DNA from: Rotaria sp. Silwood1
Lineage: Eukaryota > Rotifera > Eurotatoria > Philodinida > Philodinidae
Assembly: GCA_905250075.1 (NCBI GenBank)
Contig: CAJNOP010000059.1
Location: 687,795 to 751,794, forward strand
Length of the DNA: 64,000 bases
Direction: 5' to 3'
Under the pieces are notes generated by a model, which did no database searches, was not told the DNA's origin, and saw only the letters and a program-made list of their open reading frames with translations. Shown here one piece after another: positions 11,601-22,755 of this stretch (positions within the stretch are counted from its first letter, which is position 1; every line of letters starts with the position of its first letter). A program made the translations under genes and the position numbers.

Positions 11601-13101
11601 CAAGACATAAGATCTGTCACAAGTGATTTCTTGTTTGATATTATGCCGTTTAAAAATATTTACAGATTACTTTTTTTTTTTCAAAATGTTTAGTTTTGTT
11701 GAGTATTGATAAAAACCATATGTGGTTTCTATGTATAAAATGATCAAAACATTAGAGAAATGATACTAACAGCATTTTTTCTAATGATGTCAGTTCGAGA
11801 ATGTATATATTAATTTGATTATATAACTGTCGTCTGGCATTTTGCAAGAGTAGATCAAAAATTTATTGAATCGTGTAAAAAAAAAAGAAGAATGCTTTTT
11901 TTCTTCTTCTTTATAACAAAGAATTACAGTTCTGCAACATGTTTTACTTTAGTATATGGTATTTTTAATTGTCATTTTCATTGGAATTGATTCTAAGATA
12001 AATCTTAGACACATGAGATGCTTATTCATAACTAATTACTATGATATTATTATTCTTTTAAATGATCAATAAACACAGACAATGCAGTCAAATTGTAGAA
12101 AAACAATAGATTATTTTCAATTTATTAGTCTATTTTCGAATAACAATATATAATGAAAACAAGGTAATAGTAAGTTTTTGTTTGAAACCATAGAAATATT
12201 TGAAATTCAATAACTGATGTACAAGTTACTACCACAATAATTTGCATAGACGGAAAAATCCATAACGAATGACAATACCACACTAATAGAAAAAAGGGTA
12301 TCACTGGATTATATGTTACAACTTTTGTGAAATTAATTTCCGACATTAATAGCATTTTTTAATTTTAATTGTAAATTTATATGACACAATATAAGATTAA
12401 AAAAGCTTGTTAGCACAGTCCCTTTGGGGCTGAGATGTGGAACTCGCATATCTTCTTTAGTTTCATTGTACTAATGACAAAATATATAATGTTTAAATTC
12501 TCTCAAAGACGATAATTCTTTTCTAATGATAATCGATTATCAGCAAATGTTGTCTTTTTTTTATTTATATACTTCGAACAAAATTTTTTTTTGTGAAGTT
12601 GCTATGGTCTGTAATGGGAGCATGTCTGTAAAGGGTGGGGAGCCGCGAAACCTTGAACTTAAAACTTACACGCACTATTTTCTTCGAAAATATATATGAA
12701 TTCCACAAAATGACAAAGTGAATGAAAACGAGAGAAAAAACTATACAAAAAAAATTTTTATTGAAGTCAAAAAAACCATATAGTCTTGTTTTTCTTATGT
12801 AAACGTGTAATTCCAGCATGGTTTTTAATGTACGCTTATTTCAAAGAAAATATGCGCGGATATTTTCTTATATATTATTGTTTTAATTCATTAATAATTA
12901 ATCATGATGTGACAAATTTTTAATTTTACGTAATATATTTAGTAGGTATGAACTCAGTATTAAAAACTCGATTAAGCTATGCGAGGGTGCCTGTATGTGT
13001 TGACAGAGAACTCAAAGGTACGTCACACATTCACTAAGACTCTTACATGATTCCAGAGTTCTGATATTAGTCTCTTGCTCTCGAATCTTAATGAATAATA
13101 T
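8685..13101. other. Gene-free AT-rich desert upstream of the Ig-receptor gene
   Basis: No exon chain or recognisable domain on either strand; short open frames here have no coding character. Notable only for low-complexity DNA: AG-rich runs (about 9960-10130), ATC/GAT repeats (about 11260-11280) and a TA run near 11317-11336. It probably holds the promoter of the receptor gene, whose ATG is at 8684. Confidence 0.5.
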
Positions 13102-13309
13102 CAGTGGCGTAGCCAGGAATTTTTCAGTCATGGGCAATTCATCAGCCGAACTATTTTGAGTTACGAGCAGCTAAGAGCAACCGTTATGATTTCAAAAATA
13201 TCTATGGGCAACGACTGTTCAAGCACTGCATAGCTCAATAAATTCATGGGCAATAACTTTTGAAGCTATGGGCAATTGCCCAATGGCCCTACCCCTGGCT
13301 ACGCCAGTG
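13102..13309. mobile_element. hAT-type MITE, 208 bp, with 8-bp target-site duplication
   Basis: Terminal inverted repeats CAGTGGCGTAGCCAGG (left) and the complement of CCTGGCTACGCCAGTG (right, one mismatch). Direct duplication AATAATAT sits at 13094-13101 and 13310-13317. CAG-type ends plus an 8-bp duplication are the hAT superfamily hallmark. Too short for a transposase, so non-autonomous. Confidence 0.88.
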
Positions 13310-13317
13310 AATAATAT

Positions 13318-14177
13318 CTTTCTTCTGAAATTTTAAGGTTTCAAATCAAAAAAATACATGTTATTTGTCATATGGTCGTGTTATATTCCATACAACTATA
13401 AAATATTTAACTGTGACTTTTCTAATCTAATGTTTGTAGTTTTAGATTGTTTAACGAAAACTACAAACGTGTTTGTTCTTTTCAATGTAAGATAGATAAA
13501 ATTTGTATTTGATTGACTCAAACATTAGGAAGATCAGTAAGAAACATGAAAAATAGTTTGTTAATGTTTTCACTCAAAGTTCGTTCACATCTTTTGACAA
13601 GAGTTAAAATCGATTCTATATTAATCATTATCGAAAAATATCTTTCATTATATCAAATATTACACTGCAGATCCAAGTTGATGATTCTCCATTTTTCATT
13701 TATTCCAATACATAAATTTAATTGCACATGTCGAAAATCAAAAAATTATTTTTTATTTTGTGGTTAACTTTTTTTTCTAAAATCACATAAAAAAAAATAG
13801 ATGCAAGCATTCATCAATTTGCGGATTGAAAAATAATCGAAAAATAGTACTCAATAAAGATCAGAAAAAAGTAACAAAAAACACACTAGCAGCAATACAA
13901 TAAAAAAAAAATACTATATAAAGGCATCAAACGAAAAATTAACAAAAAAGTGATAGAAATGTTGGTTCGGTCATAATGAAATGATTGCACTATTTTGAAG
14001 TTTAAATATAAGTAAAATTATTTGTGGAAAACAATACGTATAATCTGAGAAGAGAGGAACACATTCAACATCATATTGGCACATGGAAACCAATAATTGT
14101 AAATTCCTGTGTAATACACGTAAAAATAGACTGTAAGTTAAACGTGTATTTGTTTGAATAACTAACCTATCTACATA
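13318..14177. other. Intergenic, 3' flank of the syntaxin gene
   Basis: AT-rich with poly-A and poly-T runs; nothing coding recognised. Likely includes the minus-strand 3' UTR of the syntaxin gene. Confidence 0.5.
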
Positions 14178-15716
14178 TTACTTTCTAAGCCCCAAATACA
14201 ATCCAAGAGCCAAAATAACTAATACAATGATTAAAATTGTAATTAGAATAATTTTTTTACGTCGAGCAGAAGACTAGAATTAAAAAAAAAAAGGATATAC
14301 TTTTGATGAATAATAAGTAAATAACCTGATAAGTAACAGCTTTTGTTAGTTTTTGATTACCCGATTCTACATGCGTTTCAGCATCAGCTATATGTTCACC
14401 AATAGAATCTAAATAAATGAAATGATATATTGTTTAATCTATATGCATTATGCATTAGTAGTATTTTCTATTAAGCGAAAACCATCTATTTTATAAAAGC
14501 TTGAACAAGTTGTGGATTGCTTTGTTCTACTTGTTCAATAGAATTAAATAAGATTATTTCTCTAAAATTCTACGCATAGTTTTTTTTTTATCTCTTTAAT
14601 TTAGTTATAAAAATTATTAAAAATCTTACCAATTATTCCACCATGACTATGAACAATCTGAGCAACATCTTTGAATAGTTCATTAACTTCAACAATATTT
14701 GTCTAAGAAAAAGTAACATTTCTTTTTAACAAGCTTCTTCAAATTAATTTTATACTTCAATTTGACGTAACTGTTCATCACGTTCTCTTAAACCTCTTAG
14801 ATCAACTTCTTGTTCCATTGGTAAAATAGATTGTTGTTGAAGTTGAGTATTTGAAGGTTCAGATATATCAGTATTATTTGATTCATGTATACTTTGTTGT
14901 CGATATGTAACAGCTCGAGCACGTTCAAGACTTTCTTTTTCTTTTCTAGCACCTGCACGTTGTGTTTCTTGAAAACGATTCAATATTGCTAAATATTGTT
15001 TTGGTAAAGTTTCAGCCAAATTTTTTCTACGTTTCTATAAAAAGTTTGTTCATTAAATTTTTCTTTTTGTTTTTCTTTTTCACCTGATCAGCCTCACTTG
15101 CTAGAGGAATACTCTGAAGTTGTTGAAGAATATGATTTGTTTCTTGCATTAATAATTTTGTTTCATTTTGTAGACGAAGACTGATTGAGTGTAAAATGAC
15201 ATTCATATTTAATCATAAATTTATTTAACTTACTAACGTTCTCGTAATGGTTCACTATCTTCTGGTGTACCTAATTTTTTCACAAGCATTTCAAGATCAC
15301 TTGCTATGAATAATTAAATAATAGATAAAAAGAAAAGATCAACAAATCATTTAACATACTGTGGCTATTAATCTTTGCTAGGTTAGCCGATATAGCATTA
15401 CATAAACGTTGAAAATCGCTAGCCGTTGCCACTAAAACCAACAATACAAATAAATTTTCTCGGAATATTTTTCTTACTTTTTGATGACCAAGTGTCGATA
15501 CAATTGTCGATCTGAAATAAAATATTCTCTTAAAATACAATCTAAGATTAGCTATGTCACATTGTAGCATGTTAATATAACCCTATTAAAATATATTAGA
15601 AGTAAGCAAAAACAAGGATTAATCTACGTAAATATGAAAGTTTGAGATTAATTTGCATGTTAGGATTTTTTTCTTCCTCTCACTTGTAATAACACATCAT
15701 CTGATGGATCAGCCAT
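14178..15716 (-). CDS. Qa-SNARE syntaxin, syntaxin-7/12-like (endosomal)
   Basis: Nine exons join in frame: 15684-15716, 15478-15511, 15360-15431, 15234-15303, 15084-15180, 14756-15034, 14630-14702, 14326-14408, 14178-14273 (278 aa, usual syntaxin length). Habc-like N-terminal helices contain LVKKLGTPEDS, as in syntaxin-7. The SNARE motif runs from about LRERDEQLRQIE through NELFKDVAQIV to HVESGNQKLTKA, followed by basic SSARRKK and a C-terminal anchor (IILITILIIVLVILALGLYL). Family role: target-membrane SNARE for endosomal or lysosomal fusion. Odd: the ionic-layer Gln of Qa-SNAREs (HEQGD in syntaxin-7) is His here (VHSHGG, codon 14643-14645). Exons 1-3 are tiny, so the N-terminus is the least certain part. 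Divergent from the SMNDC1-like gene. Confidence 0.9.
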
Positions 15717-16167
15717 GAATATTGTCTTCGATTCTTTCACTTAATTTATCTCACAAACAAGAAAATCGTTATCAATTATTCACTAAAGTAGAATTCTCAA
15801 GTATTCAACACTTACTAATAAATTCTTTACTTTGTACTACTCCGTATTCACTCTTTCTCATACAATCGCCCACACATCTGATAATGACTCACTGCAAGTT
15901 TCACAGTCATTATAAGCAGATGGCGCTGCAATTATACGAAACTAAATAAAAAATATTGAATAATCAAATTTTATTTTAAAAAATTCTTTTTTTTTTCTTA
16001 GTAATTATATATTTGTTATACTTAAAATATTAACCAGTCAAAATGCATGTCTTTATCCCAATTCACAGTCTGTCAGCCAGCCAGTTAGTCAATCAGTCAG
16101 TCATCTATTTGATTCTTACTTTATTGAATAAAAAGCGCCACTTTAAAATCCAAAACTTAAAAAATAA
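15717..16167. promoter_or_regulatory. Divergent (bidirectional) promoter region, syntaxin / SMNDC1-like
   Basis: 451 bp lie between the two start codons, transcribed away from each other, so both promoters must sit here. Contains a run of CAGT/CAGC-like short repeats at about 16068-16103. No TATA element is claimed. Position-based inference. Confidence 0.5.
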
Positions 16168-17278
16168 ATGGATACTGGAGATTTAAATTTACCTGCATGT
16201 AAATATCAACTTGAGCAAGTACATATATCTTTTCTGAAATCGCTTTAATATTAATTTATTTTTGCATTGATTTTTTTTCAGGTCGAATTAGCACTCAAAG
16301 CAAAACCAGATGATCCTGAATTACTCAAACTAAAACAAGATCTTGAAGTAATATTTCTTCATTTATTTATTTTTTAACTAATTATTTCATTTAGGAAGTC
16401 ATACAAATAACAGCTGAATTACTTGGTTGTGATCCATCCATCTTAAATTCTGATGAAACAGCAACAACATTAACGAATTATAATGAAATAGCATCTTCCA
16501 GTTATTCATCATCATCACAATTAAATAATACAACAGCATCATCATCATCAGCTCGTTCAGCTATTAAATGGAAAACAGGTGATCGATGTTTAGCACCTTG
16601 GAATGAAGATGGAAAGTATGTAAAATTAGAATTTTTTACAATTTCAATTCTATATATATATTTTTTTTTCTAATCAGATATTATGAATGTACGATTGATG
16701 ATGTACTTGATGATGGAACATGTACAATTGTTTTTGATGGCTTTGAATCAGCACCATTAACGATAGTTCGAGTAAGTATTTAATGTAGTTAAAAATAAAA
16801 ATATTTCAATATTTTATTATTTCTAAAGGCATCAAAATTAAAACCATTCGATCGAACCCGTTCTGATTTTAGTGGAATAAGATCAGCTGCTAATCGAGCC
16901 AAAACAAAGTAAATATTACAATGAAATGTTTTGGTTTTTTTGATTTTGATCTTTTTTTTTTATTTAATAGACGAGAATTAGAACAACGGTTACGTGAACT
17001 TAAACGTCGAAAAAAAGAGAAGAAAGTGGCAAAACTAAAGGAATTCGAAGAAGAACGTGAAAAAGATAAAAAACGATGGACAGATTTTAATTCTAAAGTA
17101 ATTAAATAATAAATCATATTCATTTCAAAAATATTTCTTTATTTAGTTAACTGGTCGAACATGGAAAGGTGTCGTCTCAAAGTCAATGGTTAAAACTGAT
17201 AAACGAACTGAACAATTACATGGTACAACAAATGGTTATTTAATATCAAATTATAAACCAGCTCAACCACGACCATAG
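16168..17278 (+). CDS. SMNDC1: Survival-motor-neuron-related splicing factor 30 (SMNDC1/SPF30)
   Basis: Seven exons: 16168-16218, 16282-16347, 16395-16615, 16678-16771, 16829-16908, 16971-17097, 17147-17278, in frame, 256 aa (human protein 238). N-terminal helical region CKYQLEQVELALKAKPDD then LLKLKQDLEEVIQITAELL closely follows SPF30. A Ser-rich linker leads to the Tudor domain (IKWKTGDRCLAPWNEDGKYY, then VFDGF), with the aromatic cage kept as W, Y, F, F. A Lys/Glu-rich coiled region (RRKKEKKVAKLKEFEEERE) and WTDFNSK match the conserved C-terminal half. Family role: binds dimethyl-arginine on Sm proteins and promotes spliceosome assembly in the nucleus. All introns are 47-63 bp. The stop is 220 bp before the DLAT start, same strand. 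Confidence 0.92.
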
Positions 17279-17498
17279 ATTTGTTTGATGTATCATATAT
17301 GTGACAGCGATCTTGGTTTTTTTCTTCTTGTCATTTTTTGTTCGTCAGTTTCGTTTTTTTTTTCGTTTAAAATGTAATCTTTTGTGTATGTGAAAGAAAG
17401 ATATGAATAAGAATGACACTTATATGTTATTCTAGATTTTTTTTCATTTCTTGGATTTGATTTAAATTCTGTGAGAAATAACAACGATTGCTTGAAAA

Positions 17499-20217
17499 AT
17501 GCAAAGTACTCGTCTGTTAATTACCGCACAACGTTGTTCATCAACATCTAGAATTAATCATTTATTGAGACGATGTCTCACTATTTCTAATTCAACAAGT
17601 AAAATAAACCTCAACAAGTGAGCAATTATAACAAAAACAAAAGAATATTGTTGAGTTTAGCAGTGTTCAATGAAGTTGATCAAAAAATTTTTAATTGTGC
17701 AGAAATGAAAATTATATCTTGAAATAGATGTATTAAATAATCGAAAAGAAATTCCTAAAAAGTTTGTATAAAGATAATTCTCTTAAAATTTCTATCAAAG
17801 ATCTGACACCTATTGATTTAAAAAAAGTATAGAAAAAACACTTCAAAGTACTGTTTTATATTAGATTTCAATAAAACATAGTTTGTATCGGCTATTTGGA
17901 CTTCATATTTGAGATATTTTTGGAAACTGTCATGTGAACTATCAGTATTTTAAAGTTGTTAGACTTCTAACTATTCGGTTATTGCAGTACTATCGATATT
18001 GTTTATTGGTATTCTATTGTAGATACTCTTGAGATAATATTTTAATTAAAAAAATATGTTTTTGTTTTCATTATTTTAGCTCATCTCTATTTCTAGTCGA
18101 TTCAAACCTTTCATCATGTAGCACTAGTGGTCGATTATTATCACTATCAACAAGTAACATAATCCATATTCGACAAAATCTACCTGTTCGATATGCTTCA
18201 TCCAGTAGTTTACCATCTCATAAAAGAATTACTCTTCCAGCATTATCACCAACTATGGAAACCGGTACAATACGATCATGGTCTAAAAAAGAAGGAGAAA
18301 AAGTTGCTGAAGGTATATATCATTAATGTGATGAGCAGTTCTTTACTTATCGTTTCTTTTTTTTTTTATAAAGTTCGATTATCGAAAAGTTTCTTTCGAA
18401 AACAATGACAAGAAAATATTTTTCTTACAGGTGATGTATTGGCTGAAATTGAAACAGATAAAGCAACATTAGGATTTGAATCAAGCGATGATGGATATCT
18501 AGCAAAAATTTTTATACCTGCTGGAAGCAAAGATGTATCTGTTGGAAAAGTAAGTAAATAGTTATTCAAGTTTTTATTATGGAACTATGCAATAATTTAT
18601 ATATTTAGCTTTGTGCTATTATTGTTGAAAAAGAAGAAGATATAGCTGCATTCAAGAATTATAAAGATGATAGTAGTGAATCATCAGATGAAAAAGCTAC
18701 TATATCTGAAAAAACTGCAAAGAAAGAAAATGTACCTACGAAAAAAGATGACTTAACGAGTCAAAAAGAACAAAAAACAACATCAACTCGTAGTTCAAGT
18801 GATGATGATCGAATTGTGGCATCACCTTTTGCTCGAAAAATTGCTCAAGAAAAAGGCATAGATCTAGATGTAAATATTCAATTCTCTATGTTGTATGTAC
18901 AACAAAATCATATCTTATTTAAACTTTCTAGTCAATTCAAGGTAGTGGTCCTAATGGTCGAATTATAGCTGAAGATGTTGAAAAATTTATAAAAGAAGGC
19001 GGTGTCAAAACTAAACTAGACGCTAAAAAAGTCAAAGATGCTCAAACAACTCCGTCTAAAGCAGCTAAAAAAGATAAAGAAACAGCAATAGGTACAGGCG
19101 GTTATGATGAACAACAAATATCAGAATTACAAGCAGTAAACAATTTATACACAAAGATTTCATTTTATTCTATAATTCATTTTCTTTTCTCAGGAAAATG
19201 CTCGTCGTGTAACTCAATCAAAGACTACAATACCACATTATTATTTAACTATTGACATTCAATTAGATGAAATACTCAAGTATGTTCTTTTAAAACTGAA
19301 TGAGTTTTTCGTGATTTAGGAACTTTTTTTTTTTCTAGATTACGTCAAAAACTTAATGATATATTAACACCTAAATCAAAGGATTCAAAAGAAAAAATAC
19401 GTGGTATTTCAGTAAATGATTTTATTATAAAAGCAGCTGCACTTGCATGCAAGAAACGACCTGAAACCAATAGTGTTTGGATGGATAAATCTATCAGACA
19501 GTAAATAATATCACTGAATTTTATTATTCATTTAATTTAAAATATTTATATAAGATATGAAACAGTTGATATCAATGTTGCAATCGCTACTGAAGCTGGT
19601 CTTCTTATGACGCCTATTATTTATAATGCAGATCAAAAGGTAAATTTTTATTATGTTTAAAATGAAATAGTTCTGTTTTCTTTAGGGTCTTTCTACCATC
19701 AATAAAGAAATATCCCAATTGAGCGAGAAAGCAAACAATGGAAAATTGAATGACAATGAACTTGAAGTAAATCAATAGAATTTTTTTTGTTTTTGTTTTA
19801 TCATTCTAATTATAGATGGGAACATTTACAATATCTAATTTGGGAATGTATGGTATAACAAATTTTAGTGCTATAATCTATCCTCAACAAGTATGCCATA
19901 TAGAATAAAGAATAATGTTTGAATTGAAACAAAAGCAAAATATATATGTATTCTTACTTTTATCTTTCTAGTCAGCTATTTTAGCTGTTGGTGGCGTTGA
20001 AACAAAAATTGTACCTGCGGCAGATTCTCCAAAAGGGTATGGAATTATTTTTCTTTATTAATCAGTTGAATTTCTTCGCTTTAATAGTTTCCGGCAATCA
20101 ACTATTCTCAATGTAACATTAGCATGTGATCATCGTGTCATTGATGGTGCTATTGGTGCCCAATGGTTACAAGAATTTAAACAATTTCTTGAAAATCCTG
20201 GATCAATGATTTTATAA
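17499..20217 (+). CDS. DLAT: Dihydrolipoamide acetyltransferase, pyruvate dehydrogenase E2
   Basis: Twelve exons: 17499-17617, 18080-18312, 18431-18549, 18609-18869, 18932-19135, 19194-19279, 19339-19500, 19555-19639, 19686-19766, 19816-19890, 19972-20036, 20088-20217; 539 aa. Arg/Ser-rich N-terminus lacks acids, consistent with a mitochondrial presequence. One lipoyl domain (LPALSPTME; lipoyl Lys in EIETDKA), a Ser/Lys linker, the peripheral subunit-binding domain ([17 protein letters not shown] to NGRIIAEDV), then the acetyltransferase domain ending [14 protein letters not shown]. The catalytic His in DHRxxDG is present, which separates it from the E3-binding protein PDHX. It moves acetyl groups from lipoamide to CoA in the mitochondrial matrix. 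Mammalian DLAT has two lipoyl domains; only one is visible here. Intron 1 (462 bp) is the longest. Confidence 0.95.
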
Positions 20218-21113
20218 ACAATATTATGCTAGAATGTGTCTTGAATTGTCGTCTTATACCCCATCTATGCTCCATATATTAGTCATAAATTGTTGCCTAG
20301 CTTTGTGATATAACTACTCTATTGCGTGCGTATTATATCTTCATTTATTTTTAGTAAACGGCAACCAATATAACAATTCATGGTTCTCATTTTTTTAATC
20401 ATTTTTCTTTTCTATCTGATTCATCAGAACTATAAATAGAATACATGAAAATATGGAATGTAAATCTAATAGAGATCAGTCCATAAATTTACTTCATCGA
20501 AAAGGAAATTATTTATTTTCGATATAACTTGACCTAATGAATTAAAATTTACACCAGAGCTAAGCGGATATGAATAGTTTTTTTTTCTTAAAATAAACGC
20601 TGACGAAATGGTTTTTTGTCAAGTGTTATTATTTCTTTTAATGTGAAAAAAAAATATAGAATTGAAAATAATTACAAGTCAATTGGCTCAAATTAATATG
20701 TGTCAAGTTGATTTTATTTATGTTAAAATTAGTAACGGTACCATGTAACAATCAAAAGTTGACTGATTATACTAACATTTCATCAAAATGTTATTAGTTC
20801 ACAGCCCATTACACGATGGTATTTTTTTTTGCATTACTGTTAATTGTGTGGTACTTAAAAGCAACATTATATTAGTATTTATTATATGGTTCTGAGCACT
20901 TCTTTATGATTGATAATAAAATCAAAACTATCGAAGATCCATGATGACATTTATCTGAAATATCTATTCAAGTCTTTCACAAAAAGATTGATACTTTCTG
21001 ATATTTCATATTTATCTTATGTTTCACGTAAAAGTCTCAAGGGAAGTGTATTTTTCGATATTCTTGCATTTCGCTCAGATCAAAAGACCTCCATTTTTAT
21101 CTTGTAGTGTTGA
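20218..21113. other. Intergenic, DLAT 3' flank
   Basis: AT-rich; no coding exon or RNA gene recognised. Left boundary of the hAT-type MITE at its right end. Confidence 0.5.
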
Positions 21114-21303
21114 CAGGGCTGCCTCGAGTCAGCAAACATTCGGGGGTTGTCGCGATTTTTTCAGGGGTTGTTCCGAACTTTTGTAATGCGAAGAAAATGT
21201 TTTTCTAACAGAACTTAAGAAAAAAATTTCATTTTCGCTGGGGAAAAACGAAAATTTTCGATTATTGGGGGGTTGTCACAACCCCCTAGTCGGGCCAGCC
21301 CTG
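21114..21303. mobile_element. hAT-type MITE, 190 bp, with 8-bp target-site duplication
   Basis: Begins CAGGGCTGCC and ends with GGGCCAGCCCTG, imperfect inverted termini. Direct repeat AGTGTTGA at 21106-21113 and 21304-21311. GC-rich islands (GGGGGTTGT and ACAACCCCC blocks, also inverted) contrast with the AT-rich surroundings. Different sequence family from the 13102 element. Confidence 0.87.
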
Positions 21304-22755
21304 AGTGTTGAAGTATGTCAACACGTAATTATCATGAACAAGTAATTGATCGTTATAAAAATTCTTGAAATCTTAGTATTGCTCTAAACAGATCACTCGC
21401 TTGTGGTAATTTAATCAAATTATAAGTGAAATTCTTTTTTTTTTTTTTTTTTGAGTTTTCATTCGTTAATTTTCCTAATTGACAAATAAAATAACATGAG
21501 AATGGAAAAATCATTCATGCAAAATGTAAAATATGGGGTTGTGATTCAGTTATTGCTTCATCGTCATTAGTTATTGAATCAAATAGAGAAAGATCGATTA
21601 AGAAAACAAATATAATTAAAAATTAAGAAATTGTTAAAAATCTATTTTTAACAGAAGAAAGATTAATTTATTCAAGTAAAAGAAAAAGACAATACTTTAT
21701 TTTAATTCTTAATTCTTAATTTTATTTTAGTGATTGCTGTTGATACAACAAAAGCAGGAATTCATGGTTTTAATATTAAGACAACAAACAAAGAGCGAAT
21801 GAATAATACACAAAAAATGTATTTTTTTAATTATGTTGACTAATTTGAGGTTTTTTTTCTCTATATTCCATTGCTTATCGCAATCCTTATGAAAAGTTCA
21901 CGAATCCTATTATAAGCCGCTTTGATTCAGGGATAAATTGATAGACATTTATAATTTTTAATTATGTTATGCAGTTTCATGAGTAAACAAGCGAATACAG
22001 TGTTAAGATGATTATGTCTTAATTTATAACATAATTTTGCACGTAAAGGACAGACTCTATTAATAAAGACTTCCCTCATGCCATGCAAATAAGACTTTCT
22101 GCTGAGAAAATTAAACTAATTTCTTTATCTATTTGAATAACATGATTTTAAAATATGAATTTAGCATCTTTCTATTATTAGTTTTTATACTAAACATGTT
22201 TTAACGGAAAAGGAGTGTTTTTTTTCTATATTGATAAACAACTATATTCCGTAGATATTGAGTCATATTTTTGGTATGCAAAAATGCGACATTTCATGCA
22301 GCTTCTCTATTTTCATTCAGCTTATTAGTATATATATATATATATATAAATTAACTGCTGAAAGCTCATTTATAACGAATGAGTGATGACTGAAATAAAG
22401 CCATATTTTTATCGATTGAGTATTCGTTTATATATAAAAGAACTTTCTGTAACTCTGACAAAGAAACTATAAATAATGATAAAGTGGTTAATCAACTCTT
22501 AAAAATATGAATATGAAGATAGATTGAGTAAGTGAAAACTATTAGTATACTTATTTAGACTCATCATGAATTTGATAGAAGAGATGTTCTTGTAACACGT
22601 CATTATATTCAATTTCCGGAAGTTTATTTTTATGTATATTCCTTTGCTGAAACTGCGAAAAAAAAAAAACAATAAATAATAAATTTTTTTAAAATATTTT
22701 AATCAAAAATGAATATTTCATCTGACACAAAAAAAAAATAATATCTCTGAAATTT
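21304..22755. other. Intergenic, AT-rich
   Basis: Poly-T run at about 21430-21452, TA run near 22330-22349. Nothing coding recognised. Includes the 3' flank of the minus-strand gene that ends at 22756. Confidence 0.5.

Noticed and set aside
12405..12460. Possible structured RNA (AGCACAGTCCCTTTGGGGCT)
   Set aside because: Only one weak hairpin; no known RNA family pattern.
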